8,026 nucleotides of DNA from JAYUKV01 sp043764135. GTDB taxonomy: Bacteria > Patescibacteriota > JACMRA01. Below are positions 1 through 6,680 of this stretch, piece by piece. Position numbers and translations under genes: made by a program. The stretch spans positions 1 to 8,026 of the forward strand of contig JAYUKV010000135.1 in assembly GCA_043764135.1 (NCBI GenBank), given 5' to 3'. Positions within the stretch are counted from its first letter, which is position 1. Each line of letters starts with the position of its first letter. The notes beneath the pieces are model-generated. The model was not told where the DNA came from and searched no databases. It saw only the letters and a list, made by a program, of their open reading frames with translations.

Positions 1-36
1 TAACTTTGTCTTTGCAATTACACTTAATACAAAATA

Positions 37-62
37 TATCCTCATTAATATTCATGAGGATA
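37..62. repeat. 9-bp perfect inverted repeat upstream of the 61-residue gene
   Basis: TATCCTCAT at 37-45 and its exact complement ATGAGGATA at 54-62 enclose an 8-base loop. The right arm contains the purine-rich GAGGAT, but this lies too far (about 30 bases) from the ATG at 90 to act as its ribosome-binding site. There is no T-run after the hairpin, so it does not look like an intrinsic terminator. It may be an operator or a 5'-UTR hairpin for the gene at 90. Confidence 0.45.
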
Positions 63-89
63 ATATTATTGATCTATTTGATTTAAGCA

Positions 90-275
90 ATGCCAAAATT
101 CGATGTAATAAAAACAGCCAAAATCGGAGGTTTGTTTTTAATGATAGCGGATGATGCTTTTGATAGTGTAGTTTTTGAAGCTGAAGTTACCAAATTGTCT
201 GAACTTTATGAATTTAAAGTTGAAAATTTGGACAAACTATTAGAAGAATTAAACTTAGTAGCAATCCAAAAATGA
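90..275 (+). CDS. Hypothetical small protein (61 aa)
   Basis: I do not recognise a family. The 61-residue product has a short apolar stretch near residues 12-19 (KIGGLFLMI), too short for a confident membrane segment. The C-terminal half is charged and heptad-like (residues about 34-57, with KLSELYEF and NLDKLLEELN), consistent with a small helical protein. The ATG at 90 has no nearby Shine-Dalgarno sequence. An earlier ATG at 54 is in a frame that soon hits a stop. The gene ends in TGA, the only recognised gene here that does. A weak A/T-rich hairpin with a T6 run lies about 35 bases downstream (about 309-346). It stands alone: the next plus-strand gene with a known fold is about 1.7 kb away. 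Protein-like composition argues for a real gene, but chance remains possible at this length. Confidence 0.45.
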   Translation: MPKFDVIKTAKIGGLFLMIADDAFDSVVFEAEVTKLSELYEFKVENLDKLLEELNLVAIQK

Positions 276-362
276 TTCCCTTGCTAATCAACAAAAATAA
301 CTTCAGGCAAAAAAGTAACAATTTCTTTATTGCAATTAACTTTTTTGGTGATTTTACCATGC

Positions 363-402
363 TTTTTGTTAATAGGAAAGAGGTCTAATGTTTGATATTG
401 TC
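363..402 (+). repeat. Dispersed repeat, copy A
   Basis: TTTTTGTTAAT, a 16-base identity AGGAAAGAGGTCTAAT (374-389) and a TTGAT..TGTC tail recur at 6888-6925 in the same orientation, with one inserted T and a few small indels. Weaker similarity appears to extend upstream (AAAAAAGTA near 309 and 6823; CAATT.ACTTTT just before the core). In this copy the repeat reads as the end of a mini-frame MLFVNRKEV (ATG at 358-360). Its stop TAA overlaps the ATG at 388 in a TAATG junction. The extra T in copy B destroys that frame, so the conserved element is more likely DNA or RNA than protein. Confidence 0.7.
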
Positions 403-441
403 AGCAATAGTCCTGTTTTTATCACTGTGGAAATTTTTTAA
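388..441 (+). CDS. Possible 17-codon mini-ORF in a short terminated transcript
   Basis: ATG at 388 is preceded by GGAAAGAGG (375-383) at good Shine-Dalgarno spacing, one of the few such sites in the window. The frame reads MFDIVSNSPVFITVEIF and stops at 439-441. A strong intrinsic terminator begins 23 bases later at 464. The combination of ribosome-binding site, short frame and terminator resembles a leader peptide or a small-protein transcript. The ribosome-binding site lies inside the dispersed repeat and the ATG is not conserved in the other copy (ATA there), which argues against selection on the peptide. No clear promoter was found upstream. Confidence 0.25.
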   Translation: MFDIVSNSPVFITVEIF

Positions 442-463
442 CCGTTAGTCTAATGTAAATTAG

Positions 464-497
464 AAATAGCTCAATTATATAATCGAGCTATTTTTTT
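464..497 (+). terminator. Intrinsic terminator
   Basis: AATAGCTC (465-472) pairs perfectly with GAGCTATT (485-492). A further ATTA/TAAT pairing lies inside the loop, and a T7 run (491-497) follows on the plus strand. It would end any transcript through repeat copy A and the 17-codon frame. Confidence 0.8.
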
Positions 498-528
498 GGA
501 CAGACTCTAAACTTCTTACAAAAGATTA

Positions 529-565
529 CTCCCAATTAAACTATTTGATTAGTTGGGAGGTTTTT
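529..565 (+). terminator. Intrinsic terminator, possibly bidirectional
   Basis: CTCCCAATTAA (529-539) pairs with TTAGTTGGGAG (549-559), 11 pairs with one G-U, around a 9-base loop. GTTTTT follows on the plus strand. Read on the minus strand the same stem is followed by TAATCTTTT, so it can also terminate the minus-strand gene whose stop lies at 582-584. Confidence 0.7.
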
Positions 566-581
566 ACTTGAATCTAAGTTT

Positions 582-797
582 TTAATTAATCTTGTTTTTC
601 AAAGTTATAAAAACTGCTTTTGCAATTAAATAAGTTATAATTAACAAAGTATTTTCAATTACTTTAGCCAGATTAAAGGCTTCTAATCCATGATGTAAAT
701 AGTTTACTAAAGTAACAAAAAGAAACAACCCTAGAAAATTGAGAATTTCAATCTTGATGCTTTCAGGTTTGCTAGTCATTTTATTATTTACACTCAT
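582..797 (-). CDS. Small two-helix membrane protein, function unknown
   Basis: The product is 71 residues from the ATG at 795-797. A TTG one codon earlier could also serve, but ATG fits the promoter better. Two hydrophobic segments are clear: about residues 18-37 (FLGLFLFVTLV core) and 46-65 (LLIITYLIAKAVFITL core). They are joined by a short loop with a His-His pair and followed by a Lys-rich tail. The arrangement suggests a helical hairpin in the cytoplasmic membrane with Lys-rich ends inside. I recognise no family. It lies 55 bases downstream of the truncated cellulose-binding gene on the same strand, but has its own promoter (816-843) in that gap, so it is probably transcribed separately. 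A stem at 529-559 would terminate it. Two-helix proteins of this size next to toxin loci can be toxins, but nothing specific supports that here. Confidence 0.6.
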   Translation of the reverse strand: MSVNNKMTSKPESIKIEILNFLGLFLFVTLVNYLHHGLEAFNLAKVIENTLLIITYLIAKAVFITLKNKIN

Positions 798-815
798 CAA
801 AAGTACGATATTTAT

Positions 816-843
816 ATTTTATTGTATTAAAGTGATATGTCAA
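816..843 (-). promoter_or_regulatory. Sigma70-like promoter for the small membrane gene
   Basis: On the minus strand TTGACA (838-843) is followed after 16 bases by TAAAAT (816-821). The start point would fall near 809, giving a leader of about a dozen bases before the ATG at 797. The -35 box begins about 10 bases past the stop codon of the upstream gene. Confidence 0.6.
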
Positions 844-852
844 ATAATAGTT

Positions 853-1653
853 TTAGATTTGAGAACAATAATAGAATTTAGGAGTTGAATTAATACCTGT
901 ATAATTGACTTGAAACCCAACTTCAGTATCTTGATTTGGCCTTAGGGTTTTATTCCATTGTGTATTAGGTATTAAAGTTATAGCCCAATCTTTATAGCTA
1001 AAATTATGATTCCATCCTGATTGATAGTTTTGACCTTGATGGAGGCCTATTTTGGCATTCCAATTGTAAATTGTCTTTTTGGAATTATTTTTGACTTTAA
1101 GTATTACTATCATCCCACTACTCCAATCAGTTACTTTAGTCATTTCAAATCTTATACCGTCTGTTACACATTCGGATTTATATGAGTTAGTAATATTTGC
1201 TTTATAATTTCTTTGTTCGGATGTTAAAGGTGGTTGGATAGTATTAATTGGATAATTTGTATGTTCATTTATTATTCTATTAAAACTTTGTATCTCATTT
1301 GGGGGTAGTAAGATTGCAACTACATTATCAAGCCATCTATCATTAATCAATTGTCTATTATGCCAATCATAATTATAGTTTAATAGATAACCACCAGGAC
1401 CAAATGAATCATTAATTATAATTTGTTTACCCGTCTCGTATGCAATTGTTTGGTAGGATTTACAGTCAATTCCTGCCCTTAGTCCACATCGACCGTCACC
1501 ATTAGGATCAAACTTTCTACCTACAAGGCCTGCATATTCAAAATTTCTCAAACCTTTACTGTATAATTCAAGATTATGGTTCCAAGCAGACACATCCATT
1601 ATTAGTCTAGAATTAGGCAATATTGATTTTATTACATCGGTCCAAAGTTCCAT
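853..1653 (-). CDS. Truncated secreted carbohydrate-active protein with C-terminal CBM2-like cellulose-binding domain
   Basis: Residues about 160-266 match the family 2 carbohydrate-binding module pattern. Cys162 and Cys263 bracket the domain and would form its usual disulfide. W177-SSG, N-W198-N, GWN at 213-215, W233-N and GF...TGIN...P near 246-258 are all in order. A PPLTSEQRN linker (141-149) precedes it. Residues 1-135 resemble the C-terminal half of a glycoside-hydrolase-type domain: LIMDVSAWN, a Ca-loop-like DPNGDG at 49-54, TGKQIIINDSFGPGG, and DNVVAILLPPN. That assignment rests on pattern memory and is weaker. There is no signal peptide, although CBM2 proteins are normally exported, and an in-frame TAG lies three codons before the ATG. 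The gene therefore looks N-terminally deleted. Its cut end lies about 110 bp from the start of the TA locus. The ATG has no clear promoter or ribosome-binding site. It is probably a remnant, though an expressed fragment is possible. Confidence 0.65.
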   Translation of the reverse strand: MELWTDVIKSILPNSRLIMDVSAWNHNLELYSKGLRNFEYAGLVGRKFDPNGDGRCGLRAGIDCKSYQTIAYETGKQIIINDSFGPGGYLLNYNYDWHNRQLINDRWLDNVVAILLPPNEIQSFNRIINEHTNYPINTIQPPLTSEQRNYKANITNSYKSECVTDGIRFEMTKVTDWSSGMIVILKVKNNSKKTIYNWNAKIGLHQGQNYQSGWNHNFSYKDWAITLIPNTQWNKTLRPNQDTEVGFQVNYTGINSTPKFYYCSQI

Positions 1654-1700
1654 ACTTAACTATTTAATTAGTTGCTAGTTTACCAATAGTACCAACGAAT

Positions 1701-1729
1701 CTGTCCCTTAAGTTTGGGGAGTTTTTTTT
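1701..1729 (+). terminator. Weak terminator-like hairpin before the vapBC promoter
   Basis: CT-g-TCCC (1701-1707) can pair with GGGGAG (1716-1721) with one bulge and one G-U. A T8 run (1722-1729) follows, the end of which is shared with the -35 box TTGACA. It would insulate the TA promoter from upstream readthrough, but no plus-strand gene ends here. Confidence 0.35.
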
Positions 1730-1756
1730 GACAAGTATTATCGTAATACCTATAAT
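1728..1756 (+). promoter_or_regulatory. Consensus sigma70-type promoter of the vapBC locus (leaderless)
   Basis: TTGACA (1728-1733), exactly 17 bases, then TATAAT (1751-1756): full consensus at both boxes and ideal spacing. Only six bases separate the -10 box from the antitoxin ATG at 1763, so the predicted start point is the A of the ATG itself. No Shine-Dalgarno sequence is present, consistent with a leaderless mRNA. Confidence 0.85.
1735..1749. promoter_or_regulatory. Inverted-repeat operator within the vapBC promoter
   Basis: GTATTA (1735-1740), TCG, TAATAC (1744-1749) is a perfect 6-bp inverted repeat lying wholly between the -35 and -10 boxes. Ribbon-helix-helix antitoxins bind such sites as dimers and repress their own operon, so this is the expected autoregulatory operator. 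With the antitoxin frame broken, repression here may be lost. Confidence 0.65.
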
Positions 1757-1762
1757 ATACAT

Positions 1763-1990
1763 ATGACACAATCCATAATATTTAAAGTAAATTCTCATAT
1801 TAAAGATTTACTAAATAAAAAAGCGAAAAAGGTAAATCTTACACTTTAAGAATATCTTAGACAAATAGTTGAACAAAATATCAAACCTAGGAAAAGCTCA
1901 TTTCTTAAATTAAAAGGAATTCTAACTGATACTGAAATTGACTTGATGTTTGAAGGTATTGTAAAGGATAGAAAAAGCAGAAAAGACTAA
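1763..1990 (+). pseudogene. vapB: VapB-type ribbon-helix-helix antitoxin with internal stop
   Basis: Read through, the 75-codon frame starts MTQSIIFKVNSHIKDLLNKK, continues KAKKVNLTL, stop, EYLRQIVEQN, and ends KDRKSRKD before TAA. This is the ribbon-helix-helix pattern: an N-terminal strand, helix A with a basic run, then the usual (M/L)TLSEYLR start of helix B. The position normally filled by Ser in TLSEYLR is a TAA (1847-1849), one base from TCA. The 46 codons beyond remain open and protein-like, so the lesion is recent, or an error, or tolerated. The truncated 28-residue product would lack helix B and the toxin-binding tail. No ATG suits internal restart before the final third. It lies seven bases upstream of the intact toxin and shares its promoter, as in vapBC operons. 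The other recognised genes stop at TAA normally, so recoding is unlikely. Confidence 0.75.
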
Positions 1991-1997
1991 TTTTTCT

Positions 1998-2399
1998 ATG
2001 TATATTTTAGATACAAATATCATATCCTATATGATGAAAGGATCAACATCAATTGAAAATAAGTTAAAAGTAATTGATTCTGATTTAGTTTACATCACTT
2101 CAATTACCGCATCAGAACTACTGTACGGGGCAAGAAAGAATAAGCTTAAGTCACACAGTTTATTACAAATTTACGCAGCTTTATTCGATCAATGCGAAAT
2201 ATTAGATTTCGATTTAGCAAGTGCAAATGAGTTTTCCAAAATAAAATCAGATCTTAAACTTAAAGGTAGTATTATAGAAGATGCAGACATTCAAATTGCA
2301 AGTATTGCAAAAGCTAATAATATGATTTTAGTTACCGATAATAATAATGAATTTAAACGTATAGATGGGATTATTATAGAGAATTGGTCAAAAGAATAA
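1998..2399 (+). CDS. vapC: VapC-type PIN-domain toxin ribonuclease
   Basis: The 133-residue length and motif order are typical of VapC toxins, Mg-dependent endoribonucleases that cut tRNA or rRNA and stop translation until neutralised by VapB. Visible motifs are LDTNIIS with Asp5, TASELLYGA with Glu40, a late IEDADIQIASIAKA with Asp97 (and Asp95), and LVTDN with Asp114. It closes with FKRIDGIIIENW, the common ending of this subfamily. All expected acidic residues are present, so the enzyme should be active. The ATG at 1998 follows the antitoxin stop by seven bases with no good Shine-Dalgarno sequence, implying translation coupled to vapB. That coupling would be disturbed by the internal stop in vapB. 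The next gene converges from the minus strand 183 bases away. No convincing terminator follows. Confidence 0.9.
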   Translation: MYILDTNIISYMMKGSTSIENKLKVIDSDLVYITSITASELLYGARKNKLKSHSLLQIYAALFDQCEILDFDLASANEFSKIKSDLKLKGSIIEDADIQIASIAKANNMILVTDNNNEFKRIDGIIIENWSKE

Positions 2400-2582
2400 C
2401 TAAGGAAAACAACAACACTCCCCCCCATAGTCATAAAGGGAGTCTATCTAACATCTATTTACAATTGCACTAAACTATTGATGGTATTCAGTTTGAAAAG
2501 TGTTAATGAGTTTTACTATATTACTGAAGAAGTTTTAGTGATTCAATTGAATCGGTTATTAGTATAAATTTTAAATTCATAG
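2400..2582. other. Convergent intergenic spacer with C7 tract and 14-bp palindrome
   Basis: No gene is seen. ACTCCC (2417-2422) can pair with GGGAGT (2438-2443), with the rest of a C7 run (2420-2426) in the loop. No T-run follows on either side, so it is a poor intrinsic terminator. GATTCAATTGAATC at 2540-2553 is a perfect 14-bp palindrome, about 30 bases past the stop of the giant minus-strand gene. It could fold as a 5-bp stem with an AATT loop or bind a dimeric protein. Confidence 0.5.
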
Positions 2583-5500
2583 TTACACTGCAATTAGATT
2601 GTTGTTATGAGTTGACTTAAATTCTTCAATTATTATCTCTAATTTTTCTTTTGATGTAAGCTCCGTTTTTGAATCACTAGATTGGTCACCCTCATAGTTG
2701 TAATCTTCGATATAATTAGTAGAAGTTGTATTAGAGTTACTATTTATCAATCTTTCTAATTTATCGGTGCGGTGGTTGTTTCTTTGATCATAGGACGGTA
2801 CAGGTATAGATGGATCAGGTGTTTCGTTATTGTATACAGTTGATAGTTTATTATTTAGAATAAAACACTTTCCATCGTCAATAACTGCAAAGTAGTTCTC
2901 ATTTTCATAATTAAATGGTATAATTTCCTCGAAAGAAACCTCAAATAAACTATAGTCAAACCCTTGAATTATTCTTTTTCGGTTATTAGCATCAACTCCA
3001 ATATCGTAACCATCAGGATTATTAATAATGTGTGTAATCCCCCCTCCTAAATATCTCTCACCTTTATGATTAACGAAATCTATCTTACCATCTTGGTCAG
3101 TTAGTATAAAATATGATCTAAGATTAGCTTTTGATACGAATTTTATGTCTGTATAGTCAGTGTCAGGGTAACCTGTTAATATCATACCTTCGCCGTCGAC
3201 CATAAATATTGTATTTTCTTTGCTATTCTTACAAATATAATATGTATAGTTACCTTCCCAAGTCGGTACTTTGTCCCAATTGTCAAATTCTGGTGTACAA
3301 GAAAAATAATCAAATCTGTCAGAATCATATTGGCAGGATAATATTTTAAGCATACCATCAGGTGATTTTAATAATTTTAATGTGTCACTAATTATAATTT
3401 CGCTTTCGCCCATATCATATAAAGTGTAACCTTGAGAATATAATAAATTTTTATTTTTGTATGATATTACGTAAAATTTTGGATCGTCATTTAATCTTAT
3501 GAAGCTATCATAATACTCTATGCTTACTTTATTATTGTCATTATAAATAATTCCTTTTTCACCTGCTTTATTTGTAAAAGTATTTAGCCCATCAACTGAT
3601 TGAATTTCTTGCACATCTTCAAGCACCCTAATCCAGGACCGAACATCCCATTGATATGTATATACATCGCCTTCTTTTAAGTATAAAGATAAATCTTGGT
3701 TTCGAATGGATTGTTTCACATTTGGTTCTAATATTTCGAAATCACTATTTATTATGTTACCATCAGTTCCTGATTTTCTAGCGAAAAACAAATTGGAACC
3801 ATGCTTTTCAAGTTTTTCATAAGTTTCACCAGAAATAGGACCAAAATCATCATATATCTGCCACAAACCATCTTGAAGATATGCTATCTTGAATACATCA
3901 TCATAAGCACTATTTAATGCCACAACACTATCAAATGGTCCAAATATCTTATCATCTATATTAGAGTAATGAAAGTATGAATCTCCTTGGGGGTCTTTGT
4001 AAGTAATTGAATACTTGTTCACATTTGTTGAATTTCTATGATACTCTATCACTCTTTCGTTTGAAGGCGAATAAATCAATTGCTTATTTCCAACTTTTCC
4101 AATAAAAACAACACCCCCACCATTTAATATATATTCTCTAGGCCATTGAGTAAACTCAACATTAGTATTAGTTATTTCAAAATTTTCACCAACTCCTATA
4201 TAGTATTTATTTTCCTTTTTTAATATTCCAGTTTGGGTAGTTTGACTATTAGTTATATAGTCCTCGCTAACTTCAGGATCAAAAGTGTGGATAGTGTCAA
4301 AATCGGTGTTCAATATTTTTATACTTTCATTATCTTCTATCAAAAAGTATTTTTGTTTCCCCATTTCCAATATTTCAATACTTTCGCAATTAACTTCTTT
4401 AATTTTTTTCTTAGATTTGTTGATTGATAGGAATGATTTATCACTGTTTAAAATAGTAATATGACCGAAATCAAATTTTAATACATAATTTTCAATCCTT
4501 CCATCTTCAAATCGTACAAAATAATCATCATTAATATTTACAATACAATTTTGCCCGTAATTATTAATTAAACCCTGGATGTTGATATTTTCAGAGTTTG
4601 AAAACATTGAGGATAGACTCAATTGACTTTTATCTAATAACTTACTTAAGTCTGGAATCCCCAGTAACAAACTGTTGTTATAAGATTTAGAATTTAAATA
4701 TGTAACATACAGAAGCGCAAACAACGATTGAGGACATTCATTAAGTAACTCCACAAATGACAAATCTATCCCATCAATAGCCTTTCCTACTTGTTCTAAG
4801 TTGATAAGGTTGTCTTGATGTTCTTGGTTATTTGATCTTGAGCTAAGCAATGCCATTAGCGTCATTGTGTTGGCTAAGTTTTGGTTACTTGATAATGGTG
4901 TTATTGCGTGCCCTCTGCTTTCATAAGCAATTTTACCCTTTCGATCAATTGCACCGTCAATAAAATCGAAATACCTAGGATGTTGAACTGAGTCAAATGT
5001 TATATGAACTGGGTCTAATCTTAATACACCTTCCTTAACTTGCGTATTTCCAATTCTGATATTATTGGATGTTTGAATTAAGTCATTAATATAGGTTTGG
5101 TTTAATTGTAGATATTTCGGATCTCTACGAACTTCAATCGATCCCAATGAGTCACAACCTACATCCATTCTTCCATCATGATTTTCAACTAGTACTGAAT
5201 CAAAATCGCTTGAATGTATTTGTCTATCCACTTCGTTTAAATTTGAAGAATTAATATTTGTGCTACTTACCTGTTTGAATTCCACTTCAAATCCAATTTT
5301 GGATTCTTTTAACATTTCGAGGTGTTCTCTACTTATTGGGTTGATTATTTTCCAGGCCAGACTGTTAAGTTTATCATCGGTTGTAGTTATAAGTTCTAAC
5401 ATCTGTTGGTGAGTCAAGTTACCTAACTGGTTATCTAATTGATCTTTAAAAATTTGTTGTTGTTTAAGAAATTCTGAATTTGGGTTTAGATTTTCCAGCT

Positions 5501-6674
5501 TCATATATAATATACCTATTGCCTGACGCTCTACATTGGCTTTTCTGAAATCTTCACTTATCATTCGGGTTAGTAGAGCGGTGCACTCATTTTCGGTCAA
5601 GTCCATATTTGCTAATTCAGATATCACCAACTCTTGAGAAAATGGCTCATCGTAATCACCAAACATTTTCAATAGCACATCTTTGATTGCGTCTAGATTG
5701 GGGTTATCTATATTTTTATCAATCTTGACTGCCATTACAATATTCCTAACAAAACATAGTTTGGTTGAGAATATATCTGAAACATTTGAATTGGATGTAG
5801 TAAACAATGACTCTATGGCTTGAAATGCTAAGTTGATAAATTCAGAGTCTAAAGTATACCCAGATTTAATTAATTTAGCTATTTTGGATACTAAATTGAT
5901 ATCAGGTTGCATTAATAAAGCGAAAAGTTTGGCATCTGGTAAAACAATCGATTGAGATTTGGAGTGAATAGAGCTGAGTAAATAAGTTCCTATTATTTCA
6001 TCGATATTAATAGCATTTTCAGGAAGTAACTCTTTTCTCAAAATATGATACAATTTTTCTAAACCCTTATATGTATTCACGTCTCCAGATGGTAATGCAG
6101 TTTCAATTGCATCAGCGAATTTATTTTCTTGGATTGACTCTAAATTGTATAACGAGTTAATACTTTCAAGTTGGCCTTTGAGAGTTTTCAAAACTTCACT
6201 ATTTTGCACATTTACTAAGGTAGAAGGCGTGTTATTAATAGTATCAATAATGCTATTATATGCTGATTTAATTCCTGTTAAATTCGGATTATCTGAGCTT
6301 AAGAGAGTATTAAGAGTTTTGGCTTGTTCAAATATTGGAATTAAATATGACAAAAGGATAATGTCAGAAGGTTTTTGGGATTGGTTATTCTCTCTTACTC
6401 TCAACATTGTAGATAAGTTGTTAGTAGCTGTTGTAATTGCGGTTGAATCAGTGATTATAAGTTTATTTGAATTCTTCGAGAGGTCAGCATTTGGTAGGAT
6501 TAACTGTGTTTGGGATGGTTGAAAGGTATCATCTACAATTTTATCAAATAAAACTGGATCAATTTGGTTAATCCAAACTGTTAATTGACAAAGGGATTTT
6601 TTGATATTTGTTATTTTAGTAATGTTTGATTCAGATTTTACAACATTAACAACTTTATCTGGTAATATTAACAT
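2583..6674 (-). CDS. Giant protein with amidoligase/GCS-like core and WG-repeat-like C-terminal region
   Basis: The product is 1363 residues, with no signal peptide or membrane segment, so probably cytoplasmic. Residues 1 to about 450 are polar and mostly helical, with no known domain. Residues 457-610 carry the motif order of the amidoligase/glutamate-cysteine-ligase-like superfamily. GFEVEF at 461-466 has the metal-binding glutamates. It is followed by DG at 500-501, GSIEVR with Glu514, a PVHITFDS strand with His557, and YESRGHAITP with Glu585 and Arg587. Such enzymes use ATP to join carboxylates to amines, often on peptides. About 705-1282 is a long run of weakly repeated beta-rich units (for example LQDGLWQIYDDFGPIS), resembling WG repeats or a propeller and likely used for binding. 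Residues 1283-1363 are Ser/Asn/Glu-rich. The ATG at 6674 is fixed by a TATAAT six bases upstream. No partner gene is adjacent. The coding frame is certain; the domain calls are from motif recognition only. Confidence 0.85.
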   Translation of the reverse strand: MLILPDKVVNVVKSESNITKITNIKKSLCQLTVWINQIDPVLFDKIVDDTFQPSQTQLILPNADLSKNSNKLIITDSTAITTATNNLSTMLRVRENNQSQKPSDIILLSYLIPIFEQAKTLNTLLSSDNPNLTGIKSAYNSIIDTINNTPSTLVNVQNSEVLKTLKGQLESINSLYNLESIQENKFADAIETALPSGDVNTYKGLEKLYHILRKELLPENAINIDEIIGTYLLSSIHSKSQSIVLPDAKLFALLMQPDINLVSKIAKLIKSGYTLDSEFINLAFQAIESLFTTSNSNVSDIFSTKLCFVRNIVMAVKIDKNIDNPNLDAIKDVLLKMFGDYDEPFSQELVISELANMDLTENECTALLTRMISEDFRKANVERQAIGILYMKLENLNPNSEFLKQQQIFKDQLDNQLGNLTHQQMLELITTTDDKLNSLAWKIINPISREHLEMLKESKIGFEVEFKQVSSTNINSSNLNEVDRQIHSSDFDSVLVENHDGRMDVGCDSLGSIEVRRDPKYLQLNQTYINDLIQTSNNIRIGNTQVKEGVLRLDPVHITFDSVQHPRYFDFIDGAIDRKGKIAYESRGHAITPLSSNQNLANTMTLMALLSSRSNNQEHQDNLINLEQVGKAIDGIDLSFVELLNECPQSLFALLYVTYLNSKSYNNSLLLGIPDLSKLLDKSQLSLSSMFSNSENINIQGLINNYGQNCIVNINDDYFVRFEDGRIENYVLKFDFGHITILNSDKSFLSINKSKKKIKEVNCESIEILEMGKQKYFLIEDNESIKILNTDFDTIHTFDPEVSEDYITNSQTTQTGILKKENKYYIGVGENFEITNTNVEFTQWPREYILNGGGVVFIGKVGNKQLIYSPSNERVIEYHRNSTNVNKYSITYKDPQGDSYFHYSNIDDKIFGPFDSVVALNSAYDDVFKIAYLQDGLWQIYDDFGPISGETYEKLEKHGSNLFFARKSGTDGNIINSDFEILEPNVKQSIRNQDLSLYLKEGDVYTYQWDVRSWIRVLEDVQEIQSVDGLNTFTNKAGEKGIIYNDNNKVSIEYYDSFIRLNDDPKFYVISYKNKNLLYSQGYTLYDMGESEIIISDTLKLLKSPDGMLKILSCQYDSDRFDYFSCTPEFDNWDKVPTWEGNYTYYICKNSKENTIFMVDGEGMILTGYPDTDYTDIKFVSKANLRSYFILTDQDGKIDFVNHKGERYLGGGITHIINNPDGYDIGVDANNRKRIIQGFDYSLFEVSFEEIIPFNYENENYFAVIDDGKCFILNNKLSTVYNNETPDPSIPVPSYDQRNNHRTDKLERLINSNSNTTSTNYIEDYNYEGDQSSDSKTELTSKEKLEIIIEEFKSTHNNNLIAV

Positions 6675-6680
6675 GTCAAC

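Noticed and set aside
1847..1849. TAA in the antitoxin as a reassigned sense codon
   Set aside because: TAA ends vapC, the giant gene and both minus-strand genes at 582 and 853 in the normal way, so the code reads TAA as stop.
2417..2443. ACTCCC/GGGAGT hairpin as the vapC terminator
   Set aside because: The 15-base loop is long and no T-run follows, so it does not meet the pattern of an intrinsic terminator.
4233..4427. Plus-strand 64-codon frame
   Set aside because: It lies antisense to the giant gene, is Phe-rich as expected from the complement of Lys/Glu codons, and has no start signals.
6145..6522. Plus-strand 125-codon frame that looks membrane-like
   Set aside because: It is fully antisense to the N-terminal helical part of the giant gene, with no ribosome-binding site or promoter; the hydrophobicity follows from the complement of polar codons.
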